From: Mycobacterium simiae
Lineage (GTDB): Bacteria > Actinomycetota > Actinomycetes > Mycobacteriales > Mycobacteriaceae
Direction: 5' to 3'
Length of the DNA stretch: 64,000 nt
Assembly (NCBI RefSeq): GCF_010727605.1
Contig: NZ_AP022568.1
Span: forward strand, 3,844,001-3,908,000
This document shows, one piece after another, positions 57,578 through 64,000 of this stretch (the stretch's first letter is position 1; the number at the start of each line of letters is the position of its first letter). The notes under the pieces were generated by a model, which was not told the DNA's origin, did not search any database, and saw nothing but the letters and a program-made list of their open reading frames with translations. Both the position numbers and the translations under genes were made by a program.

Positions 57578-58348
57578 ATGACGTCCGAGGCTGACTATCC
57601 GCAGCCGGCTGCGGCGCGGGGCAGGGTCGAGCCCGCGCCGCGCCGGGTGCGGGGCTTCCTCGGCGACGAGCTGGTCTTCGACACCACCGCGGCTCGCTAC
57701 GTGTGGGAAATCCCTTACTACCCCGCGTATTACATCCCGCTGGCCGACGTGCGGCCCGAGTTTCTGCACGACGAAAACCACGCGCAGACAGTGCAATTCG
57801 GACCGTCGCGGTTGCACGCACTGGTCGGGTCGGGCCAGACGCACCCCTCGGCGGCGCGGGTGTTCGATGCCGATAGCGATAGCCCGGTGGCGGGCACCGT
57901 GCGTTTCGAATGGGGTGCGCTGCGCTGGTTCGAGGAGGACGAGCCGATCTACGTGCACCCGCGTAACCCCTATTCGCGGGTCGACGCGCTGCGCTCGCGT
58001 CGCCACGTCCGGGTGGAATGCGACGGTGTCGTGCTGGCCGATACCCGCTCACCGGTGTTGGTCTTCGAAACCGGTTTACCCACAAGGTATTACATCGACC
58101 CCACCGACGTCGTCTTCGAGCACTTGGAACCCAGCGATACCCAGACCCAATGCCCGTACAAGGGAGCAACGTCGGGCTACTGGTCGGTGCGGGTCGGCGA
58201 CACGGTGCACACCGACCTCGCCTGGACCTATCACTACCCGCTGCCGGCGGTCAGCCAGATCGCGGGCCTGGTGGCCTTCTACAACGAAAAGCTCGACCTG
58301 ACCGTCGATGGACAAACTCTCGCCCGGCCCACGACGCAGTTCAGCTAA
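57578..58348 (+). CDS. DUF427 domain protein (two copies of the domain)
   Basis: This 256-residue protein contains two DUF427 domains. The first (about 15-120) has YVWEIPYYPAYYIPLADVRP; the second (about 145-250) has FETGLPTRYYIDPTDVVFEH, then CPYKGATSGYWSVRVGDTVH, DLAWTYHYPLPAVSQIAGLV and AFYNEKLDLTVDG. The fold is a small beta barrel; function is unknown. It corresponds by place to Rv1056. It starts just after the DUF6295 stop. Confidence 0.88.
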   Translation: MTSEADYPQPAAARGRVEPAPRRVRGFLGDELVFDTTAARYVWEIPYYPAYYIPLADVRPEFLHDENHAQTVQFGPSRLHALVGSGQTHPSAARVFDADSDSPVAGTVRFEWGALRWFEEDEPIYVHPRNPYSRVDALRSRRHVRVECDGVVLADTRSPVLVFETGLPTRYYIDPTDVVFEHLEPSDTQTQCPYKGATSGYWSVRVGDTVHTDLAWTYHYPLPAVSQIAGLVAFYNEKLDLTVDGQTLARPTTQFS

Positions 58349-58749
58349 TCGGCTCAGCTAATCGGTGGGGCGCATCGGCTGGGCCAAATGTGACGTTTGC
58401 CTCTTTTAGCGCACATTTCTAATAAATTCTTATCCGACATCGTCGGTCTCGCAGCGCCAAAGATTAGCTGACAATGACGAAATAGCTTGTAAAGTGGGCT
58501 GACTGGGTTAGCTGGGTAGGTGGTGTGTATATACTTGGCAACTGGCACCTGAGCGGATACTGAGGCCGCGCGGTGATTTCGCCGACAGTGCCGAATTTCC
58601 TGCATTTTCACCGGAATTCGGCCGGTAAAATTTGTGCAGATCAGCGTATTTCGGGTGCTGAAACGCGGTTATCCCAGCCGACGGCGTCGCAATGCGCGTG
58701 CACCGGTATGACCGGCGATGACCCGAACGACAGCTAAGGCGGTGCGAAC
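58349..58749 (+). promoter_or_regulatory. AT-rich 400-base region upstream of the beta-propeller gene
   Basis: No gene is seen. The stretch 58400-58640 is clearly richer in A and T than its surroundings (for example TTTCTAATAAATTCTTATCC and GTGTGTATATACTTGGC). In M. tuberculosis TrcR binds an AT-rich sequence upstream of the orthologue Rv1057, and MprA also acts there, so this is probably the same control region. The exact sites cannot be fixed by eye. Confidence 0.55.
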
Positions 58750-59859
58750 GTGAGCGAACCGAACGGCCGGCAGGCCGCCCGCGACAGGGGCACGACTGAG
58801 GGCATGACTAAAGACACGACACCGGTGGCGGTGGGAATCGCGGTCCACCACGGACCGATCAGCGGCATGGCGTTGCGCCCCGACGGCCGCCGGCTATTGG
58901 TGACCAACTATGCAGACGACAGCGTCTCGGTGGTCGATACCGACACCTTCCGCGTGGTCGACACGGTCGAGGGGGTGGCCGAGCCGTTCGCCATCGCGGT
59001 CGGCGGTGCCTCCAGCCGGGCATACGTCAGCGGGGTGGCAATGAGCTCCGCGGCCTACGACTCCATCCAGGTCATTGACACAGACACCGGCATGGTGGTT
59101 CAGACGCATCCGGTGACAATGAGCGTGAGCGACCTGGCCGCCGATGCCGCGGGACGGTACGTGTACGCCAGCCGCAATGGTGCGCGCGCCGCCGACGTGG
59201 CCGTGCTGGACACCGCAACCGGCCACGTCCGCACCATCGACGTCGCGGGCCGTACCCCGGGGACCACCACCGAGTGCGTGTGCGTCAGCCCCGACGGAAG
59301 CCGGGCCTACGTCGCAACCAACGGGCCCGCCGGCGGCCGGCTCGTGGTGATCGCCTCGACGCAGGCCGGCCCACGGGTGATCGACACGGTCGAGATCGGA
59401 TTGCCGGTGCGCGATGTCGCGCTGAGCCCCAGTGGTGCCCTGGCTTACGTGGCCAGTTGCGCGCCCGCGGTGGGTGTCGTGATCGACGTCGTCGACACCC
59501 GGACCAACACAATCAGCTCCACCCGCAAGGTCGGCGAGACCGGCGGCTTTTTGACCCGGATGACGTTATCCGCCGACGGCGACCGCGCCTACCTGGTCAG
59601 CGACGACAACGTCGCCGTGCTGTGCACGCTGAGCTACGACATCCTCGCCACGCTGGGCGCCGGGACGCGACCGTCCTGCGCGGTGGAAAGCCCGGACGGT
59701 ACTCGGCTCTACATCGCCGACTACTCCGGCGTTGTCACCGTCACGCCGGTGCCCGCCAAGGCCCCATTGGCGCTGGCCGGCGCCGCGTCCGACAGCGAGC
59801 CGTGGCGGGCCGCCTTGCTGGTGCCCGACCTGATATCACACCAGCCGGTGTTCGCCTGA
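58750..59859 (+). CDS. Beta-propeller (YVTN-type) protein, Rv1057 homologue
   Basis: This protein of up to 369 residues is built of about seven repeats, each with a pattern like SPDGSRAYVATNGPAGGRLV. Blades start near residues 38 (RPDGRRLLVTNYADDSVSVV), 85, 135, 180, 222, 270 and 310 (SPDGTRLYIADYSGVVTVTP). Such propellers serve as interaction scaffolds; enzymatic function is not known. No clear signal peptide is present. GTG 58750 is the first start; ATG 58804 (MTKDTTPVAVG) would remove 18 residues without losing a blade. The orthologue is repressed by TrcR and induced by envelope stress through MprA. Confidence 0.88.
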   Translation: MSEPNGRQAARDRGTTEGMTKDTTPVAVGIAVHHGPISGMALRPDGRRLLVTNYADDSVSVVDTDTFRVVDTVEGVAEPFAIAVGGASSRAYVSGVAMSSAAYDSIQVIDTDTGMVVQTHPVTMSVSDLAADAAGRYVYASRNGARAADVAVLDTATGHVRTIDVAGRTPGTTTECVCVSPDGSRAYVATNGPAGGRLVVIASTQAGPRVIDTVEIGLPVRDVALSPSGALAYVASCAPAVGVVIDVVDTRTNTISSTRKVGETGGFLTRMTLSADGDRAYLVSDDNVAVLCTLSYDILATLGAGTRPSCAVESPDGTRLYIADYSGVVTVTPVPAKAPLALAGAASDSEPWRAALLVPDLISHQPVFA

Positions 59860-59982
59860 CGCCGTTTGTTGATACAACGCGCCTTGTCGGGGGAATCCGG
59901 TTCTCATGCGGTAGTGCGGCGATACCATTCGCCCCGACCGACCATGGGATGTGTAGCGCCGAGACGGTAAGGCGGTAGCTCG

Positions 59983-61614
59983 ATGGACAGCACAATGCAG
60001 GACTTTCCGCTGACGATCACCGCGATCATGCGGCACAGCTGCGGCGTGCACGGCGCCCGAACCGTCACCACCGCTACCGACGACGGCTACCGGCATACCA
60101 CGTACCGCGAACTCGGGCAGCAGGCCGCGCAATTGGCAAACGGGTTGCGCCGCCTCGGCGTCACCGGCGACGAGCGGATCGCGACGTTCATGTGGAACAA
60201 CGCCGAACACCTGGCGGCCTACCTCGCGGTGCCCTCGATGGGCGCGGTGCTGCACACGCTCAACATCCGGTTGTTCCCCGAGCAGATCACCTTCGTCGCC
60301 AACGAGGCCGAGGACCAGGTCGTGCTGGTCGACATGTCGCTGGCCAAGCTGCTGGCGCCGGTCCTGCCCGAACTCAAGACGGTGCACACGGTGATCGCGG
60401 TCGGTGACGGCGACACGGCGCCGCTGCAGGAATCGGGCAAGACGGTGCTTCGCTACGCGGAGTTCCTCGACGGTGAGCCGACCGACTTCGACTGGCCACG
60501 CATCGAGGAAACCTCCGCCGCCGCCATGTGTTACACCAGTGGCACCACCGGCAATCCCAAAGGTGTTGTCTACAGCCATCGTTCGACCTTCCTTCATGCC
60601 ATGGCCGCGTGTAGCAGCAACGGCATCGGGGTCGGCGCCTGCGACCGGGTGCTGTCGATCGTGCCGATGTTTCACGCCAACGCTTGGGGGTTGCCCTTCG
60701 CCGCCGCGATGGCTGGCGCCGCCCAGGTGTTGCCCGATCGTCACCTCGACGCCCGATCGCTGATCGACATGATCGAGAAATGGCGGCCCACCCTGGCCGG
60801 CGCCGTGCCGACCATCTGGAACGACGTAATGCACCATCTGGAAAGGGATCCCGACCACGATATTTCGTCGCTGCGCCAGGTCGCCTGCGGCGGGTCGGCC
60901 GTTCCGGTGTCGATGATGCAGACCTTCGAGGACAAGTACGACGTCCAGATCCGGCAGCTGTGGGGGATGACCGAGACGTCGCCGTTGGCCACCCTGGCCT
61001 GGCCGCCGGTGGACACTCCGCAGGACCAGCACTGGGCCATCCGCGGAACGCAGGGCCAACCGATATGCGGTGTGGAAATGCGGATCGTCGCCGACGACGG
61101 CACCGTGTTGCCCAACGACGGCCAGGCGGTCGGCGAGGTGGAGGTGCGCGGGCCGTGGATCACCGGCGCCTACTACCGGGGGCACGACGCCGCCAAGTTC
61201 GATTCCGGCTGGCTGCGCACCGGCGATGTCGGCCGCATCGACGAGCAGGGCTTCGTCACGCTGACCGACCGGGCCAAGGACGTCATCAAATCCGGCGGTG
61301 AGTGGATCTCCTCGGTCGAGCTGGAGAACTGCTTGATCGGCCACCCCGACGTCCTCAGGGCGGCGGTGGTCGGAGTGCCCGACGAGCGCTGGCAGGAACG
61401 GCCGCTGGCCCTGGTGGTCCGCAACGAGGGTGCGTCGGTGAGCGCCAGCGAACTTCGAAAGTTCCTGTCCGACAAAGTCGTTCGGTGGTGGCTTCCCGAA
61501 CGGTGGGCCTTTGCCGATGAGGTCCCGCTCACCAGCGTGGGCAAGTACGACAAGAAGACGATCCGCGCCCGGTATGCGGACAACGCCTACCAGGTCATCG
61601 AGGCGCGCGACTGA
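59983..61614 (+). CDS. fadD14: Fatty-acid--CoA ligase FadD14 homologue
   Basis: This 543-residue adenylate-forming enzyme activates a medium-chain fatty acid to its CoA thioester. The ATP loop is CYTSGTTGNPKGVVYSHRS (about 185), the linker SIVPMFHANAWGLPFA, the acyl motif LWGMTETSPLATLAW, the hinge GWLRTGDVGRIDEQGFVTLT with TDRAKDVIKSGGEWIS, and the catalytic Lys in VGKYDKKTIRARY near the end. Length and place match Rv1058. It starts at ATG 59983, with ATG 59995 as alternative. Confidence 0.92.
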   Translation: MDSTMQDFPLTITAIMRHSCGVHGARTVTTATDDGYRHTTYRELGQQAAQLANGLRRLGVTGDERIATFMWNNAEHLAAYLAVPSMGAVLHTLNIRLFPEQITFVANEAEDQVVLVDMSLAKLLAPVLPELKTVHTVIAVGDGDTAPLQESGKTVLRYAEFLDGEPTDFDWPRIEETSAAAMCYTSGTTGNPKGVVYSHRSTFLHAMAACSSNGIGVGACDRVLSIVPMFHANAWGLPFAAAMAGAAQVLPDRHLDARSLIDMIEKWRPTLAGAVPTIWNDVMHHLERDPDHDISSLRQVACGGSAVPVSMMQTFEDKYDVQIRQLWGMTETSPLATLAWPPVDTPQDQHWAIRGTQGQPICGVEMRIVADDGTVLPNDGQAVGEVEVRGPWITGAYYRGHDAAKFDSGWLRTGDVGRIDEQGFVTLTDRAKDVIKSGGEWISSVELENCLIGHPDVLRAAVVGVPDERWQERPLALVVRNEGASVSASELRKFLSDKVVRWWLPERWAFADEVPLTSVGKYDKKTIRARYADNAYQVIEARD

Positions 61615-61660
61615 AACCGTGGCGCGCTGAGCGATCAGCGCATTCGGTACGGTCGAGCCC

Positions 61661-62542
61661 ATGTGTCGACTCTTTGGCCTGCACGCCGGGACGCACGCGT
61701 GTACCGCGACCTTCTGGCTGCTGGACGCGCCCGACAGCCTGTCCGAACAGAGCCGGCGCAACCCCGACGGCACCGGCCTGGGTGTGTTCGACACCGATGG
61801 CCGACCGCAGCTGTACAAGGAACCGATCGCCGCGTGGCAGGACGGCGACTTCGCGACCGAGGCGCACCGCGCGACCGGAACGACGTTCGTCGCGCATGTG
61901 CGCTACGCGACGACGGGAGCGCTGGACATCCGCAACACCCACCCGTTCCTGCAGGACGGTCGGATTTTCGCGCACAACGGTGTGCTCGAGGGACTCGATG
62001 TCCTCGACGCGCGGTTGCACGAAATCGGAACCGACGATTTGGTTTTGGGGCAGACGGACTCCGAGCGGGTGTTCGCATTGATCACCGGCTCGATTCGCGC
62101 GGCGGGTGGCGACGTCTCGGCGGGCGTTACCGAGGCGATGACCTGGCTAGCGGCCAATGTGCCGATCTATGCGGTCAACGTGTTGCTGAGCACGGCCACG
62201 GACATCTGGGCGCTGCGTTATCCCGGCACTCATCAGCTTTGCCTGCTGGATCGGCGTACCGACGGGGTCGACCCGCAATTCGACATGCGTACCAAGCGAA
62301 TACACGCACAGTCCGCCGCGCTGTGCGACCGCGCCTCGGTGGTGTTGGCCACCGAGCCGATGAACGACGACCCGCGCTGGCGGTTGTTGCACCCCGGCGA
62401 GCTGGTGCACGTCGACGGTGACCTGCAGATCAGCCGCACGATGATCCTGCCGGACCCGCCGCGGTATCTGCTGCGCCGGGAGGATCTCAGCGTGCCCGTC
62501 GAAGATGCGCAACACGCGCTGGCGAACACCCGGAAGCTGTGA
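61661..62542 (+). CDS. Class II glutamine amidotransferase
   Basis: This 293-residue protein is an Ntn-type glutamine amidotransferase with the nucleophile Cys2 in MCRLFGLHAG after Met removal. The core shows FVAHVRYATTGALDIRNTHP (substrate-binding region) and FAHNGVLEG, as in GlmS/GAT2 domains; relatives include EgtC of ergothioneine synthesis. It matches Rv1061. The acceptor is unknown. A TACGGT -10-like element (61648) ends seven bases before the ATG, so the message may be leaderless. Two bases separate its stop from the patatin gene. Confidence 0.85.
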   Translation: MCRLFGLHAGTHACTATFWLLDAPDSLSEQSRRNPDGTGLGVFDTDGRPQLYKEPIAAWQDGDFATEAHRATGTTFVAHVRYATTGALDIRNTHPFLQDGRIFAHNGVLEGLDVLDARLHEIGTDDLVLGQTDSERVFALITGSIRAAGGDVSAGVTEAMTWLAANVPIYAVNVLLSTATDIWALRYPGTHQLCLLDRRTDGVDPQFDMRTKRIHAQSAALCDRASVVLATEPMNDDPRWRLLHPGELVHVDGDLQISRTMILPDPPRYLLRREDLSVPVEDAQHALANTRKL

Positions 62543-62543
62543 G

Positions 62544-63413
62544 GTGACCACCAGACGAGCGCTCGTGCTGGGCGGCGGTGGGATAGCCGGAATTGCTTGG
62601 GAGACAGGTATTTTGCGGGGAATCGCGGACGAGTCGCCCGCCGCGGCGCGGCTGCTGCTGGACGCCGACGTGCTGATCGGAACGTCGGCGGGTTCGGCGG
62701 TCGCTGCTCAGCTTGGCAGCGGCAGCACTCTGGAGACGTTGTTCGATCGGCAGGTCGGCGAGACCTCGAGTGAAATCGATTCCGGCGTCGACGTCGACAC
62801 CATCACCGAACTGTTCCTGACCGCCCTGGGCGGACCCTACGATGAGTCGCAACCCCGGACACCCCAGCAGATGCAGCGCATCGGCGCGGTCGCGCTAAGC
62901 ACCGCCACCGTTCCCGAGGCGATCCGCCGACGCGTGATCGAGGACCGCTTGCCGTCCCACGAGTGGCCGCAACGCGCGCTGCGCATCACCGCGATCGACA
63001 CCGCCACCGGAGAATTGGTGGTCTTCGACGCCGCATCCGGGGTCTCGCTCGTCGATGCGGTGGCAGCCAGTTGCGCGGTGCCGGGTGCGTGGCCGCCGGT
63101 GACGATCGGTGGCCGGCGGTACATGGACGGCGGGGTGGCCAGCTCGGTCAACGTGGGTGTCGCGCGGGACTGCGACGCGGTCGTCGTGCTGGTGCCCGCG
63201 GCCGCCGACGCGCCGTCGGCCTTCGGTGCCGGGCCTGCCGCCGAGATCGCGTCGTTCGAAGGCCGGGCCTTTGCCGTGTTCGCCGATACCGGTTCGCGCA
63301 AGGCGTTCGGGCCCAACCCGTTAGACCCGCGCTGCCGGGTCGACTCGGCCGAAGCCGGCCGGCAGCAGGGCCGTCGCGAGGCACCGGCCCTCGCCCGATT
63401 CCTGGGTGTCTGA
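62544..63413 (+). CDS. Patatin-like phospholipase (Rv1062 homologue)
   Basis: This 289-residue serine hydrolase has the patatin set: oxyanion hole LVLGGGGIAGIAWETGI, nucleophile GTSAGS (Ser about 52), and the Asp of the dyad in YMDGGVASSVNV. It would cleave fatty acids from phospholipids or other acyl lipids. No signal peptide is seen. GTG 62544, one base after the amidotransferase stop, is chosen; the frame is open to 62505 inside that gene. Its stop abuts the stop of the convergent second patatin gene. Confidence 0.9.
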   Translation: MTTRRALVLGGGGIAGIAWETGILRGIADESPAAARLLLDADVLIGTSAGSAVAAQLGSGSTLETLFDRQVGETSSEIDSGVDVDTITELFLTALGGPYDESQPRTPQQMQRIGAVALSTATVPEAIRRRVIEDRLPSHEWPQRALRITAIDTATGELVVFDAASGVSLVDAVAASCAVPGAWPPVTIGGRRYMDGGVASSVNVGVARDCDAVVVLVPAAADAPSAFGAGPAAEIASFEGRAFAVFADTGSRKAFGPNPLDPRCRVDSAEAGRQQGRREAPALARFLGV

Positions 63414-64000
63414 TCAGCCCTCGATGGCGGGCGGCACGGGATCCTCGGTCGTGGCCTCGAGTGCGGCCAGCGCCCGGTCGGCCAGGACCCGGCCAATGTC
63501 GATCACCTCTGCGGCCCGGTGGAAATCCAGGCTCCGGCACGTCGAGCGCGGTACTTCAATCAACAGATCCGGCGGGTAGGCCGACAGCATGTGACGCGTG
63601 AGGGCGGACTGGGCGATGTCGAATGCCCGGTACATCACCTCGAAGCTGCCCAGCTTCGGGACCTCGAGCGCCTCGTCGACGGCATCGTGTTGGCCGGATG
63701 CCGACTCCTCGTCGGACCAGGTGTCCGCGCCGAACCGGCTCAGCACGGCGCGCGCGGTTGGCCGGTCGAGAAGCGAGCGCACCGCCGCGGCGTCGAGCAG
63801 CGCGGACGTGCTGCGCACCATCCGGTTCAGGAAGTCGGCGGTAGCGCCGGACTCCGGCTCGCGCTTGCCGATCACCTCGCTACCGCTGACGCCCACCGCG
63901 ATCGTCAGATCGGCGTTGACCGCGGCGAGCGGGGCCATCGGCAGCGGATCCAGGATGCCGCCGTCGGCGAGCAGGCGGCCGCCGACCTCGTGCGGAGCGA
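63414..64000 (-). CDS. Patatin-like phospholipase (Rv1063c homologue), cut by window edge
   Basis: The frame is open through the right edge, so only the C-terminal ~195 residues are present. Near the edge it reads LLADGGILDPLPMAPLAAVN, which contains the DGG motif with the catalytic Asp of patatin-like enzymes; the Gly-rich oxyanion loop and GxSxG lie outside. After that the protein is helical and ends DRALAALEATTEDPVPPAIEG. Synteny agrees with Rv1063c, which converges with Rv1062. The ATG at 63938 is internal. Confidence 0.85.
   Translation of the reverse strand, partial: APHEVGGRLLADGGILDPLPMAPLAAVNADLTIAVGVSGSEVIGKREPESGATADFLNRMVRSTSALLDAAAVRSLLDRPTARAVLSRFGADTWSDEESASGQHDAVDEALEVPKLGSFEVMYRAFDIAQSALTRHMLSAYPPDLLIEVPRSTCRSLDFHRAAEVIDIGRVLADRALAALEATTEDPVPPAIEG

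Overview
The window looks like a chromosomal segment of a slow-growing Mycobacterium. Most of it is GC-rich, start codons are often GTG, and from about 23.6 kb onward the genes follow the order known from M. tuberculosis Rv1016c to Rv1063c: lpqT, prsA, glmU, tRNA-Gln, a TetR gene, mfd, mazG, lpqU, eno, an FtsB/DivIC-like gene, a DUF501 gene, ppx, kdp, trcRS, PE/PPE/esx, then the beta-propeller gene, fadD14, and the glutamine amidotransferase and patatin genes. The PE/PPE plus esx cassette of the ESX-5 type supports a slow grower. I cannot name the species.

Region 1 (1-15.3 kb) is the most unusual part. Four co-directional genes are the end of an MmpL exporter, a PfaD-type enoyl reductase, a PfaA-type synthase (KS-AT-ACP-ACP-KR-DH) and a PfaC-type synthase (KS-CLF-four hot-dog folds-acyltransferase). 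This is the complete logic of a polyunsaturated fatty acid / secondary lipid synthase, in the three-gene form with a fused acyltransferase known from soil myxobacteria, here beside an MmpL lipid transporter. The DNA is visibly less GC-rich than the core, which suggests acquisition by transfer. A decayed esterase gene follows.

Region 2 (15.7-23.4 kb) is a MerR-XRE-cupin regulator followed by a catabolic operon: NCS1 permease, RidA-like protein, HpaB-type flavin monooxygenase, flavin reductase, cyclase-family hydrolase, VOC protein and SDR. The set suggests uptake, ring hydroxylation and hydrolytic opening of a nitrogen-containing compound; the substrate is unknown.

Region 3 (23.6-39.1 kb) is the conserved housekeeping block: lpqT, an arsC homologue, prsA and glmU on the minus strand, tRNA-Gln, a TetR regulator, a second diaminopimelate-decarboxylase-like gene, mfd, mazG, lpqU, eno, an FtsB/DivIC-like gene, a DUF501 gene and ppx.

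Region 4 (39.2-50.0 kb) holds the potassium uptake operon on the minus strand in one direction (a 25-residue peptide, then kdpF, A, B, C, D, E) and the TrcS/TrcR two-component system. Region 5 (50.2-53.2 kb) is an esxN-like/esxJ-like/PPE/PE operon ending at a strong hairpin. Region 6 (53.5-64.0 kb) has a tRNA with a leucine (UAA) anticodon, a DUF732 protein, a methyltransferase, a membrane protein, a dienelactone hydrolase with two small partners, the TrcR-regulated beta-propeller homologue, fadD14, a class II glutamine amidotransferase and two patatin genes, the last cut by the window edge.
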